From positions 1 through 43,297 of IMG/VR virus record IMGVR_UViG_3300044695_001799: 43,297 nucleotides of DNA. One strand, written 5' to 3'. The position numbers and the translations under genes were made by a program. This document shows positions 14,740 through 22,757 of the stretch, one piece after another. The stretch is from a virus. Below the pieces are notes generated by a model that made no database searches, was not told the DNA's origin, and worked only from the letters and a program-made list of their open reading frames with translations. Position 1 is the stretch's first letter; the number at the start of each line of letters is the position of its first letter.

Positions 14740-15810
14740 ATGGGCTTAATGAGCAAACTACAGAAGAATTCAAAAATCGAATTCACTTCCCCGCTCGAAG
14801 ACTCGAAATTCTTCGGCGACAAAGATATGATTACAACACCAGTTCCAATGGTGAATGTAGCGCTAAGTGGTAAACTTGATGGTGGTTTGACACCAGGATT
14901 GACAGTACTTGCTGGTCCGTCCAAACATTTCAAAACTGCTTTTAGTTTACTTATGGCTAAAGCATACATGGACAAATATAAAGATTCAGTATTGTTATTT
15001 TATGATTCTGAATTTGGTACTCCTCAAGGATATTTCGATTCTTTTGCTATTGATAAATCTCGAGTACTTCATACTCCTATCACTGATGTAGAACAATTAA
15101 AATTTGACTTAGTATCACAGCTCAATAATCTTGATCGTGGTGAAAAAGTCATTGTAATTATCGACTCAGTTGGTAATTTGGCATCTAAGAAAGAAATGGA
15201 AGATGCGTTGAACGAAAAATCTGTGGCAGATATGTCACGTGCTAAAGCACTTAAAGGTTTGTTCCGTATGATTACTCCATATCTAACAATGAAAGATGTG
15301 CCATTGCTTGCTGTGAATCACACGTATATGGAAATCGGTATGTTCCCTAAAGCAGTAGTTTCTGGTGGAACAGGAATCTATTATTCAGCTGATACAATTT
15401 GGATTTTAGGTCGTCAACAAGATAAAGAAGGTACAGAGATTAAAGGTTACCACTTTATTATTAATGTGGAGAAAAGTCGTTATGTTAGAGAAAAGTCTAA
15501 GATACCTTTATCTGTTAGCTATGAAGGTGGAATTCAGCGTTATTCTGGTTTGCTTGACGTTGCTTTGGCTGGCGGTTTCGTCGGTAAACCTTCTAACGGG
15601 TGGTATCAAAAAGTGGACAGAAACACTGGTGAGTTCTTGGATCCAAAGGTACGAGAGAAAGAAACGCTATGCGAAGAATTCTGGTCACCACTATTAAAAG
15701 ATCCAGCATTTCAAAAATATATTACAGACACATATCAAATGGGTACTGGTAAGATGTATCAAACAATAGAACCAAGTCATGCAGAAGAGTTGACTGATGA
15801 AGATATCTAA
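14740..15810 (+). CDS. uvsX: UvsX RecA-like recombinase
   Basis: Strand-exchange protein for recombination-dependent replication and repair. The 356-residue protein (T4: 391) has the N-terminal FFGDKDMITTPVPMVNVALSG, Walker A AGPSKHFKTAFSL (T4 has the same GPSK-FK form), LLFYDSEFG, a Walker B-like VIVIIDSVGN and the AVNHTYMEIG and SGGTGIYYSADTIW loops. Its first codons are C-rich in the third position. It ends overlapping the next gene by 14 bases. Together with gp41 it forms a recombination/replication operon. Confidence 0.95.
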   Translation: MGLMSKLQKNSKIEFTSPLEDSKFFGDKDMITTPVPMVNVALSGKLDGGLTPGLTVLAGPSKHFKTAFSLLMAKAYMDKYKDSVLLFYDSEFGTPQGYFDSFAIDKSRVLHTPITDVEQLKFDLVSQLNNLDRGEKVIVIIDSVGNLASKKEMEDALNEKSVADMSRAKALKGLFRMITPYLTMKDVPLLAVNHTYMEIGMFPKAVVSGGTGIYYSADTIWILGRQQDKEGTEIKGYHFIINVEKSRYVREKSKIPLSVSYEGGIQRYSGLLDVALAGGFVGKPSNGWYQKVDRNTGEFLDPKVREKETLCEEFWSPLLKDPAFQKYITDTYQMGTGKMYQTIEPSHAEELTDEDI

Positions 15811-16135
15811 AGATAGTTATACTTTTGTTGAGCACAAAGGCGATGAAGATTGGTTTGTTAAAATCAAAGAAGGCGACTATAAAGGTATCATTTACAAATA
15901 TGGTCGCATAGAAGTTCAAGAAGAAACAGAAATTGCAAAACTAAAATTTCAATTTAATATATCTAAAATTCCAGATGATCTATTGATGACGCAAGAAGAG
16001 TTACAAGAAGATGTAGTCTTTATGAATCTCTTAGGTGATATCTTAACACATATCATTGAAGACGCAATGGATACTGGGAAATATAAGCTAGGGAAAAATG
16101 ATAAGCCAACTGATACTGAACCAACTATGCACTAA
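15797..16135 (+). CDS. conserved hypothetical protein between uvsX and the gp41 helicase
   Basis: A 112-residue acidic protein. The first half is probably beta-rich (YTFVEHKGDEDWFVKIKEGD, IIYKYGRIEVQEE) and the second half helical (TQEELQEDVVFMNLLGDILTHII). Its gene overlaps uvsX by 14 bases and the helicase gene by 38 bases, both in other frames. Proteins of this position occur in T4-like marine phages without a known function as far as I can recall. A role with recombination or helicase loading would be inference from position only. Confidence 0.75.
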   Translation: MKISKDSYTFVEHKGDEDWFVKIKEGDYKGIIYKYGRIEVQEETEIAKLKFQFNISKIPDDLLMTQEELQEDVVFMNLLGDILTHIIEDAMDTGKYKLGKNDKPTDTEPTMH

Positions 16136-17477
16136 TGAAGAATTCACTAGACGTGCATTACCATTTCTAAAGGATGAATATTTCGAAAGAGGAGACAAAC
16201 TTCTCTTTGCAGTAATAAACCACTTTATTGAGAAATATAATAAAGTTCCAACTGAAGCAGCATTAAAGATTGAATTACAACGTATTCCAAACGTTACGAA
16301 TGATGTAATGGATATCGTTGATAAGGCATACAAAGCTGAACCCATTGATATTCAATGGGCATTAGATGAGACAGAAAAGTTTTGTCAAGAACGTTCCATA
16401 TATCTTGCCATCATGGAATCTATTCAAATCATAGATGGTAAGCATAAGGAGTTATCTAACAATGCGATCCCCGATATCCTATCTAAAGCATTATCTGTTA
16501 GCTTTGATACCAATGTTGGTCATGACTATATTGACGCTTCTGATGCGCGTTATGATTTTTATCATAGGACTGAGTCGAGGATTCCATTCGACCTTGATTA
16601 CTTCAATAAGATCACTAAAGGCGGTCTTCCAAATAAAACGTTGAACATCATCTTAGCTGGTACAGGTGTTGGTAAATCTTTATTCATGTGTCATATGGCT
16701 GGTTCATCGTTAGTACAAGGTAAAAATGTATTATACATAACGATGGAAATGGCAGAAGAACGCATAGCTGAACGTATTGATGCGAACCTTATGAATATCC
16801 CGATCGACCAGTTAGAACAATTGCCAAAGCAAGTATATGATCAAAAGATCCAAAAGATTGGTCAAAAGAATATTGGTAAACTAATCATTAAAGAATATCC
16901 AACTGGTGCAGCTCATGTCGGGCACTTTAGAGCATTAATCAATGAACTTAAACTTAAAAAGAATTTTAAACCCGATATCATCTTTATTGACTATCTTAAT
17001 ATTTGCGCCAGCTCGAGGATTCGTGGACTGGGTGGATCAGTTAATACTTACTCATACATTAAATCGATCGCAGAGGAAATGCGCGGCTTTGCTGTCGAAA
17101 ACAACTGTCCAGTCGTATCAGCAACACAAACAACGAGGTCGGGTTTCTCGAATACGGATGTGGGTCTTGAGGACACAAGTGAATCTTTTGGTTTACCGGC
17201 TACAGCTGATCTTATGTTTGCGGTCATCTCGACGGAAGAGCTTGAGAAACTTGGCCAACTTATGGTTAAACAGCTTAAGAACAGGTACAACGACCCAACG
17301 TTCCACAAAAGATTCATCGTCGGTGTAGATCGATCTAGAATGAAACTTTACGATGTAGAAGCAAGTGCTCAAACATTAATTAGTGAAGCAGTACACGTAA
17401 AAGAAGATGATAAACCATTAAACACCTTTGGCGATAGAGAAGGTAAAAAAGATTTTGGAGCATTTAAATATGATTAA
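16098..17477 (+). CDS. 41: replicative DNA helicase, DnaB family (gp41-like)
   Basis: Hexameric 5'-3' helicase moving on the lagging strand. The 459-residue protein (T4: 475) has a helical N-terminal domain (residues 1-150) and a RecA-type motor: Walker A NIILAGTGVGKSLFM near 188-202, YITMEMAEERIAERIDANL, Walker B DIIFIDYLNIC near 293-303 and the SATQTTR sensor motif. The ATG at 16098 gives MISQLILNQLCTNEEFTRR, as gp41 proteins begin. Positions 17000-17330 have more C/G-ending codons than the rest. The following gene starts at an overlap with its stop. Confidence 0.95.
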   Translation: MISQLILNQLCTNEEFTRRALPFLKDEYFERGDKLLFAVINHFIEKYNKVPTEAALKIELQRIPNVTNDVMDIVDKAYKAEPIDIQWALDETEKFCQERSIYLAIMESIQIIDGKHKELSNNAIPDILSKALSVSFDTNVGHDYIDASDARYDFYHRTESRIPFDLDYFNKITKGGLPNKTLNIILAGTGVGKSLFMCHMAGSSLVQGKNVLYITMEMAEERIAERIDANLMNIPIDQLEQLPKQVYDQKIQKIGQKNIGKLIIKEYPTGAAHVGHFRALINELKLKKNFKPDIIFIDYLNICASSRIRGLGGSVNTYSYIKSIAEEMRGFAVENNCPVVSATQTTRSGFSNTDVGLEDTSESFGLPATADLMFAVISTEELEKLGQLMVKQLKNRYNDPTFHKRFIVGVDRSRMKLYDVEASAQTLISEAVHVKEDDKPLNTFGDREGKKDFGAFKYD

Positions 17478-17706
17478 AGACGAAGAATTAGCAAAACTCA
17501 GTTATGAACTAGATGATCTTATGCATAGATTGTGCATGGAATATAAAATATCTCCTTTGGTATTATCATCAATTGTGATAGCAAGATTATCTCACTTAAA
17601 CGTTGCAGCAAAATCTGTAGATGATTATGTAAATTTATTGTTGACTGTTACTAATATGGACTTCACGGTATTAAATGACAAGCAAGAACCTGTACAGGTG
17701 CATTAA
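17470..17706 (+). CDS. small hypothetical protein after the helicase
   Basis: 78 residues from the ATG at 17470, which has GGAG at 17457-17460; a longer frame from 17428 would overlap the helicase needlessly. The product is helical (LAKLSYELDDLMHRLCMEY, then LSSIVIARLSHLNVAAK) with a hydrophobic core. Its stop overlaps the next ATG by one base. I do not recognise the family; similar small helical proteins follow gp41 in marine T4-like phages. Confidence 0.7.
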   Translation: MIKDEELAKLSYELDDLMHRLCMEYKISPLVLSSIVIARLSHLNVAAKSVDDYVNLLLTVTNMDFTVLNDKQEPVQVH

Positions 17707-17870
17707 TGTATAAAGTAACTTATTATATAAACGGTTCGACAGTACAATTCAAATGGTTTAAAACTTTACATGAAGCTACGGATTATTGTATTAATAAAAT
17801 ACCAACCGGAGAAGTACTAGAGATTAAAAAATACGATGACCCGGAGAAATTTCACTATCATGGAGATTAA
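17706..17870 (+). CDS. small hypothetical protein (54 residues)
   Basis: Begins at a TAATG overlap with the previous gene and ends inside the start of thyX. The product MYKVTYYINGSTVQFKWF, followed by HEATDYCINKIPTGEVLEIKK, reads as a beta-hairpin, helix and strand, a compact domain. Tight overlaps on both sides support it as a translated gene. No family was recognised. Confidence 0.6.
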   Translation: MYKVTYYINGSTVQFKWFKTLHEATDYCINKIPTGEVLEIKKYDDPEKFHYHGD

Positions 17871-18546
17871 ACTTGTTTCCTATTCACAACCAACCGAATC
17901 ATATAGATCTATGGGTATCGAAGATGCGCAGGAACTCATTGCGTATTGTGCCCGTGTCTCCAATCCAACCAACCAACTTAACACCGAATCATCAGCAAAA
18001 CTCATCTCATACCTCATCAAACACCAACACTGGTCACCACTCGAAATGGTCTCAGCATGCATGGAAATCACCACAACAAGAGATATCGCAAGACAAATGT
18101 TGCGACATAGAAGTTTTAGCTTCCAAGAATTCAGTCAACGATATGCTGATCCTACTAAAGACTTGTCGTTTGTACTTAGAGAAGCACGAAAGCAAGATCC
18201 CACTAATCGACAAAACAGTGTAAAGCTAAGTGGTCTCACACTTACTGAACAAAACTTAATCGAACAATGGAAGTGGAAACAACAAGAAGTTATATCTGCT
18301 GCTGAACATGCATATGATTGGGCAATTAATAATGGTATTGCTAAAGAACAAGCACGCGCAGTATTGCCAGAAGGTTTGACTGTAAGCAGATTGTATATGA
18401 ATGGCACATTAAGATCTTGGGTACACTTTATTGAGTTACGTAGTGGACATGGCACTCAACTGGAGCACATGGAAGTAGCTCGAGGATGCGCTCAGGTCAT
18501 CTCAAAAATCTTCCCCTTGATGGATACATTGGTACAAAAAGATTGA
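17860..18546 (+). CDS. thyX: flavin-dependent thymidylate synthase ThyX
   Basis: Makes dTMP from dUMP with FAD, NADPH and methylene-tetrahydrofolate. The 228-residue protein has the ThyX motif R-H-R-x(2)-S as RHRSFSFQEFSQRY at residues 82-95, HWSPLEM near 57-63 and the C-terminal RSWVHFIELRSG--TQLEH. I chose the ATG at 17860 (MEIKLVSYSQPT), typical for the family; an ATG at 17836 is possible. It receives dUMP from the dCMP deaminase at 10.2 kb. Having ThyX frees the gp42-like enzyme for hydroxymethylation. Confidence 0.95.
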   Translation: MEIKLVSYSQPTESYRSMGIEDAQELIAYCARVSNPTNQLNTESSAKLISYLIKHQHWSPLEMVSACMEITTTRDIARQMLRHRSFSFQEFSQRYADPTKDLSFVLREARKQDPTNRQNSVKLSGLTLTEQNLIEQWKWKQQEVISAAEHAYDWAINNGIAKEQARAVLPEGLTVSRLYMNGTLRSWVHFIELRSGHGTQLEHMEVARGCAQVISKIFPLMDTLVQKD

Positions 18547-18574
18547 CGTAACCAGGAGCTGCCGGTGAGTAATA

Positions 18575-18603
18575 AAAAAGTTAACAAAATCAATGACTTA
18601 CAA
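18575..18603 (+). repeat. 29-base dispersed repeat, copy 1
   Basis: This 29-base non-coding stretch (containing AAAATCAATGACTTACAA) matches 41855-41883 at 25 of 29 positions, and all four differences are transitions. Both copies are beside a GGGCCC-type stem and upstream of an early-type promoter. Confidence 0.6.
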
Positions 18604-18630
18604 AAGGGCCCCTTGGAGGGTCTTTTTTTT
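18602..18630 (+). terminator. rho-independent terminator after thyX
   Basis: AAAAGGGCCC (18602-18611) pairs with GGGTCTTTTT starting at 18618, with two G-U pairs and a six-base loop, and continues into a run of eight T. It ends the uvsX-gp41-thyX unit. Confidence 0.8.
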
Positions 18631-18721
18631 AACTTTTTTTACGGTATGAAAAGCTTCCAGATCCAACGCCGTCCGTGCAAGTCTATGATTTCATTAGCGA
18701 ATAAATTTTTAGGGGGGCCTA

Positions 18722-18750
18722 TGTACAAACTGCGGGTTTCAGGGTATAAT
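18722..18750 (+). promoter_or_regulatory. early-type promoter
   Basis: TGTACA (18722-18727), 17-base spacer ending AGGG, TATAAT (18745-18750), 30 bases before the gene at 18780. It is preceded by GGGGGGCCTA, an upstream extension shared in similar form with promoters at 41393 and 41898. Confidence 0.8.
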
Positions 18751-18779
18751 GGTTACATAAATTGAAAAAGGAAAACATT

Positions 18780-19055
18780 ATGACACACACAGAAAAATTA
18801 GCTTGGGAAAAACAAGCATACGGTATGACAGCAGCAGAAGTAGATCAGATGGTAAAGCAACAAGCTTTCCCCGGTACTGAGATGATGTTTGCAGCTGGTC
18901 TTATAAGCGATGCTCAACATGTTATTGATGCAGAATTTAATGCTGATGGTTGGGTTTCTCCACAACGTGCAAATCAAGCACGTCAATATATGAATATTGC
19001 AAAAAAGATTATGTTCGATGTGATGGATAATTCTGAAGAAAGAAAGGCAGCTTAA
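18780..19055 (+). CDS. small hypothetical protein
   Basis: 91 residues from the ATG at 18780, which has AAAAAGGA upstream; a TTG at 18762 lies before that ribosome site and is unlikely. The helical protein contains EKLAWEKQAYGMTAAEVDQM and a second half with QRANQARQYMNIAKKIMFDV. I do not know a function; the promoter class suggests early expression. It is followed by another small gene one base later. Confidence 0.7.
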   Translation: MTHTEKLAWEKQAYGMTAAEVDQMVKQQAFPGTEMMFAAGLISDAQHVIDAEFNADGWVSPQRANQARQYMNIAKKIMFDVMDNSEERKAA

Positions 19056-19056
19056 T

Positions 19057-19389
19057 ATGTCAAAGACTAAACGTACAGATTCTTATGTTTTTACCGCAGA
19101 TCCTCAGTCAGTTGCTGACATGCAACAGATCGATATTGTTAAGAAGACAGTTAAAGCTATCAACTTAAACAATGCTCAGTCTTACAAATACGCATGTCGT
19201 ACTGCTGAATATCGTGGTGAACCATTACCTAAAAAACCAAGTCGTCTACGTGTTCGTTTGATGGGACGTGGACCACGACGTGTACACGCTAATCTCAAAT
19301 ACGGTGGTCGTCATAACAGTGCTTATGATGCATACTTGCCACAGAAACATGCCACTCATTTTGATGTCTATATTGCGAATGTAAGATAA
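19057..19389 (+). CDS. small basic hypothetical protein
   Basis: A 110-residue basic protein, with an acidic/neutral N-terminal helix region (DPQSVADMQQIDIVKKTVKA) and an Arg-rich second half (PSRLRVRLMGRGPRRVHANL). It could bind nucleic acid, but nothing specific is recognised. The stop overlaps the next ATG by one base. The ribosome site is an AAAGGCAGC stretch in the end of the previous gene. Confidence 0.7.
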   Translation: MSKTKRTDSYVFTADPQSVADMQQIDIVKKTVKAINLNNAQSYKYACRTAEYRGEPLPKKPSRLRVRLMGRGPRRVHANLKYGGRHNSAYDAYLPQKHATHFDVYIANVR

Positions 19390-19562
19390 TGAGATATAAT
19401 GACACAGTAACCATCGTAGATGGCGTGAAGTTTACAGTATGTGAACCACGTAAAATTAAGGCAGCACAGCGGACATTTCCTAATCGCACAGGAACTATAT
19501 GGAAGATCGGTGCACGTAATGCCAATTTGATTAGTAATAACTTTAAGAAAGGAAAAGCATGA
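19389..19562 (+). CDS. small hypothetical protein (57 residues)
   Basis: TAATG overlap at its start and ATGA overlap at its end. The sequence MRYNDTVTIVDGVKFTV, then RKIKAAQRTFPNRTGTIWKIG, reads as a small beta-rich basic domain, reminiscent of SH3-like folds, but this is only a secondary-structure impression. Overlaps on both sides are the main support. Confidence 0.6.
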   Translation: MRYNDTVTIVDGVKFTVCEPRKIKAAQRTFPNRTGTIWKIGARNANLISNNFKKGKA

Positions 19563-19732
19563 GTCGCATGAAAGAACTTGCAATGGACATAGAAGAAAAC
19601 TTGCGTCAAGGTTATAAACCAATGACTATCGCAGCAATGCTAAATGTTCCATTAGAAATAGTAGAAGACGTTGAAAAAAACTTAATGCAACTTGCAGATC
19701 CACGTTTTTTTGGACCAGATTATGATGAATAA
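19559..19732 (+). CDS. small helix-turn-helix-like protein (57 residues)
   Basis: Starts at the ATGA overlap with the previous gene; AAGAAAGGA precedes it. The segment NLRQGYKPMTIAAMLNVPLE, followed by IVEDVEKNL, has the layout of a helix-turn-helix (helix, MTIAAMLNVP turn, second helix). The acidic C-terminus ends in FFGPDYDE. It may be a DNA-binding or adaptor protein; no family is recognised. Confidence 0.6.
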   Translation: MSRMKELAMDIEENLRQGYKPMTIAAMLNVPLEIVEDVEKNLMQLADPRFFGPDYDE

Positions 19733-19746
19733 GAAAGGCGGATAGC

Positions 19747-20157
19747 GTGGTGGTTTATATAAAACAATCGAGATATCTTACCGCTGAAAAGCGTGAAGAG
19801 TTATACAATGCATCCTCACTTTTTTTAAATGAATTGTTAGGTAAAAAAGACGGTAAAGTTTATGTTGAAATATCAGTCCGTGGTAAAGGTTTACAAGATC
19901 ATATAGATGGTTATTGTCTATGCACAGAAGACTATGATAATGGTAAACCTAAAGAGATTATGGTAGAGATCAGGGGCGATCGAGGTTTAGACTATGCTAT
20001 TAAGTGTTTAGCTCATGAACTAGTACATGTTTGGCAAATGATGACTGGTAGGATCGACAATAAAGCATATAAAGGGAATCATTATCATTCTCCATGGGAG
20101 ATAGAAGCCAGAGAATTAGAACAACCATTGTATGAATTATACGTAAAGAATAGTTAA
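19747..20157 (+). CDS. SprT-like zinc metallopeptidase
   Basis: A 136-residue protein starting with GTG after an AAGGCGG ribosome site. HELVH at residues 90-94 is the zinc-binding HExxH motif, and SPWEIEARELE near 115-125 gives a third acidic ligand. The preceding KEIMVEIRGDRGLDYAIKCL fits the small SprT-like fold of phage proteins. Substrate unknown; SprT/Spartan relatives cut DNA-protein crosslinks, but that cannot be assumed here. It is the last gene before a strong terminator and the late block. Confidence 0.78.
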   Translation: MVVYIKQSRYLTAEKREELYNASSLFLNELLGKKDGKVYVEISVRGKGLQDHIDGYCLCTEDYDNGKPKEIMVEIRGDRGLDYAIKCLAHELVHVWQMMTGRIDNKAYKGNHYHSPWEIEARELEQPLYELYVKNS

Positions 20158-20183
20158 GTAGTGTCATAATGTAGTACTTTTCA

Positions 20184-20211
20184 AGGGGGTTTCATGCCCC
20201 CTCTTTTTTTA
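20184..20211 (+). terminator. rho-independent terminator before the late block
   Basis: AGGGGG (20184-20189) pairs with CCCCCT (20197-20202), loop TTTCATG, followed by CTTTTTTT. It separates early-type transcription from the late genes. Confidence 0.88.
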
Positions 20212-20219
20212 TATAAATA
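20212..20219 (+). promoter_or_regulatory. T4-type late promoter (TATAAATA)
   Basis: Exact T4 late consensus TATAAATA followed by G, directly after the terminator and about 50 bases before the first late gene. T4-like late transcription would need gp55 and gp33 with the gp45 clamp; gp55 and gp33 are not in the window. Confidence 0.75.
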
Positions 20220-20272
20220 GATCTTGTATATGTCAGTTGCCATTTAGAGCAACAGTAACATGGAGCAAGGTT

Positions 20273-21241
20273 GTGGCACAAAGTCAATATAAGAAACTTA
20301 CACCCAGTGAATTATTAAAACCTGGGCGAGAAGGCAGAGGACCAACATTAATCAAGAAAATTGAAGAAGGACAAGACTTCGTTTTATTTTCTGGTGAAGT
20401 TGTGAAATTTAAAAATGATAGTGCTATTCTTGGAGCAATAACTCAAGGATTAAAACAAGGCAGCAATGATTTGCTAAATGCTATTCGCTTAACGACCACT
20501 ACAAACAAACAATATAAGATATCTGATCTTGCAAAAACGGCAGAATTCGGTGGTAAAGGTGCTGGATCTGGCACAGTAGCTGAGTCAATAGCATTAACAG
20601 ATATTCAAGCTAAATTGCAATCGATCTTAATTAAAGAAAACAAACCATTTATTAAAGTTGACATAAATGGAAAAGTAGTTCAATGTTCTAATTTTCAAAA
20701 GACTGATGGAACACCTAAAAGCGACTTTCATATATTAGATCCTAAAGGTAAAGAGGTTGCATGGATCTCCCATAAAAAGGGTACACGTGCAAAAGATTTC
20801 CAACAATATGGTGGCATGATTGAATTGTCTCCGTCAGAAGAACTAGATACATTTGTAAAAGATGTAAAGAATACATTAGCAAGTAATGGTTCTGCTGGAG
20901 TTTTACCTATGAAGACCGCGTATTATCAAAAAGTTAAAGATAAACGCACTCGTATGAAAACTCTTTTTGGTAAAGATTTTAAAACTTCAGGTCCTGATTC
21001 TAGACAAAACATTGATGTCTTATATCAAGGAGTATTAGATTTTAAAAAAGGCACTGGCGGTATTTACACTATCACTAGTAGTCATACAGTATTTCATGGT
21101 AAAGAACCAACTGGTGATTATGAACCATATTATTATATTAGACCAGAACAAGCTAAAACACAATTCGGAGTTAGAGGCGGTAGATTTTTTATCGTAGCTA
21201 AATTAACAGCAATTTCAAATAAGAATGCGACAGAGATATGA
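20273..21241 (+). CDS. nuclease-like late protein (PD-(D/E)xK-like), function unproven
   Basis: About 322 residues from the GTG at 20273, which has GGAG at 20262; a TTG at 20237 would add 12 residues without a ribosome site. TAEFGGKGAGSGTVAES and then PKSDFHILDPKGKEVAWISH-K are the conserved-looking parts. The pattern K-S-D-F ... E-V-x-W-I-S-x-K fits a D ... x-x-K nuclease core, and the following FQQYGGM helix is common in such phage proteins. First gene after the late promoter. It ends at an ATGA overlap with the first capsid-targeted protein. Similar proteins occur in marine T4-like phages with unknown activity. Confidence 0.5.
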   Translation: MAQSQYKKLTPSELLKPGREGRGPTLIKKIEEGQDFVLFSGEVVKFKNDSAILGAITQGLKQGSNDLLNAIRLTTTTNKQYKISDLAKTAEFGGKGAGSGTVAESIALTDIQAKLQSILIKENKPFIKVDINGKVVQCSNFQKTDGTPKSDFHILDPKGKEVAWISHKKGTRAKDFQQYGGMIELSPSEELDTFVKDVKNTLASNGSAGVLPMKTAYYQKVKDKRTRMKTLFGKDFKTSGPDSRQNIDVLYQGVLDFKKGTGGIYTITSSHTVFHGKEPTGDYEPYYYIRPEQAKTQFGVRGGRFFIVAKLTAISNKNATEI

Positions 21242-21621
21242 TAACTTTCAAAGAATACTTACAAGAAGAACACGGCGCAGGAGAATGGGGAACAACCAAA
21301 CTTACTAAGCGTTATAAGAAAGATACTCCTGGCCAAGATGATAAAGAAGACATCAAAGAATATGCTGTTGATGCTAAAGGACATAAGTCGTCTACTGGTG
21401 GATTAACACAAAAAGGTGTTGATGCTTATAAGAGAGAAAATCCAGGTAGTAAACTTCAAACAGCTGTAACTACTAAACCTTCCAAATTAAAACCAGGAAG
21501 TAAAGCTGCTAATCGTCGTAAATCATTTTGTGCTCGTATGAGCGGTGTTGATGGTCCTATGAAAGACGAAAAAGGTAGACCAACTAGAAAAGCTTTGGCT
21601 TTAAGAAAATGGAATTGCTAA
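21238..21621 (+). CDS. DUF6321-like late protein with capsid-targeting-like N-terminus
   Basis: A 127-residue basic protein. It begins MITFKEYLQEE, close to the T4 capsid-targeting sequence (MKTYQEFIAEA) that directs internal proteins into the prohead and is cut by gp21 after [L/I]-x-E. The C-terminal two thirds, with GGLTQKGVDAYKRENPGSKL and the cysteine-containing end SFCARMSGVDGPMKDEKGRP ... RKWNC, match a family I know from marine T4-like phages as DUF6321. Probably an internal head protein; binding to DNA is plausible given its charge. Confidence 0.75.
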   Translation: MITFKEYLQEEHGAGEWGTTKLTKRYKKDTPGQDDKEDIKEYAVDAKGHKSSTGGLTQKGVDAYKRENPGSKLQTAVTTKPSKLKPGSKAANRRKSFCARMSGVDGPMKDEKGRPTRKALALRKWNC

Positions 21622-22757
21622 TGATTACTTTTAAAGATTTCTTATTTGAGGCTACATCAGTAGATGATGAGATGCTTGGTCATCTAACACATACTAAAGA
21701 TTTACCTCATGAAGATTCACGATATGGCAATGCAGCTATAAATCTAATACACCAGTTTCATAAGCTTCGTAAAGGCGAGAAGAGCGAAGTGTCTGCTTCA
21801 TTGAAAACCGATGGTGGTTCATCTGTGCACGTAGTACACGATGCTAAAGGTGTAGGTGTATCAGATAAACATAGAATTGCACGAGGAGTTATCGCAAGAA
21901 CTCCTGAAGAAGTAGATCAGCATTTTGGGCATCAACCACAATATGCGCATGCATTAAAACATCTATTGAAACACGGTCATGAGATCGTAAGTAAAGGACA
22001 TCATATTCAAGGTGATTTGTTACATACACCAAAAGATGAAACTACCAAACAAAGTAAAGATACTACTACAACAACTCCAAATAGAATCACTTATAAAGCA
22101 AAAACAAAAGCTCCTATTGGATTGGCTATACATACTGAAGTAACTAAAGGCGTTGCTCATGCACCATCTAAAGGTGCTGTGAAGAAAAGTAGTAATGTGT
22201 TTGTTCCAGCATATACGTTTAATCATAAAGAACATCCATATACAGCTGAAGATCAAGCACACGTAGAACATCATTTAACTGCTGCTAAAAAACTAATGGA
22301 TGATCATTCTACACATCACTTAACACCTGATCATACTAGCCATTTTACAATATACTTAAATAGAACTACGCGAAGAGGAGAAGCACCTTCAATTGCTGGA
22401 TATAAAAAGCATTTGGCTGGTGAGGGAGAAAAAGCAGCTGGTAAATTAAAGACAGCAGTTGGTAAAGAAAAAGTTATGTCAAAATTTAATACATTATCTA
22501 ATCATGCTGATACTCATAAAAAACATTTCCAACGCTCATTAGATATTCGCCATCATTTAGGTCAAGCAACTGAGCATGCATTGAAGGGTATAAATCATCC
22601 TGATATGGAAACATCTATTGATAATAAGAAATCTCCTGGTGAAGGTATAGTATTACAGAAAAAACACAATGGAAAATTAAGACCAGTTTCGAAACTTGTT
22701 CCAGTTAAAGTTTCAAATGCTATCTTAAATAATCCAAGATTCGCTAAGGAAAAATAA
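21621..22757 (+). CDS. ligase-fold nucleotidyltransferase-like protein with capsid-targeting-like N-terminus (DUF6267-like)
   Basis: 378 residues from the ATG at 21621, which overlaps the previous stop (TAATG) and starts MITFKDFLFEA; the ATG at 21609 would bury this signature. SLKTDGGSSVHV near residues 60-72 resembles motif I (K-x-D-G) of DNA/RNA ligases, with Lys62 as the adenylation candidate. GDLLHT could be motif III, GEGIVLQKK near 345-353 fits motif IV and the downstream SKLVPVK fits motif V. The middle is a long His/Thr/Lys-rich insertion. It may be an internal head protein delivered into the host; enzymatic activity is inference. Confidence 0.6.
   Translation: MITFKDFLFEATSVDDEMLGHLTHTKDLPHEDSRYGNAAINLIHQFHKLRKGEKSEVSASLKTDGGSSVHVVHDAKGVGVSDKHRIARGVIARTPEEVDQHFGHQPQYAHALKHLLKHGHEIVSKGHHIQGDLLHTPKDETTKQSKDTTTTTPNRITYKAKTKAPIGLAIHTEVTKGVAHAPSKGAVKKSSNVFVPAYTFNHKEHPYTAEDQAHVEHHLTAAKKLMDDHSTHHLTPDHTSHFTIYLNRTTRRGEAPSIAGYKKHLAGEGEKAAGKLKTAVGKEKVMSKFNTLSNHADTHKKHFQRSLDIRHHLGQATEHALKGINHPDMETSIDNKKSPGEGIVLQKKHNGKLRPVSKLVPVKVSNAILNNPRFAKEK

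Noticed and set aside
18565-18765. Frame starting GTG with GGAG upstream, 66 codons
   Set aside because: It runs through the terminator stem and T-run at 18602-18630, the region before the promoter and the promoter itself, and its product is not protein-like after residue 15.
18780-19732. Photosynthesis or other metabolic auxiliary genes among small proteins
   Set aside because: None shows motifs of PsbA, PsbD, Hli, PhoH or similar; cyanophage origin is therefore not supported by this window.
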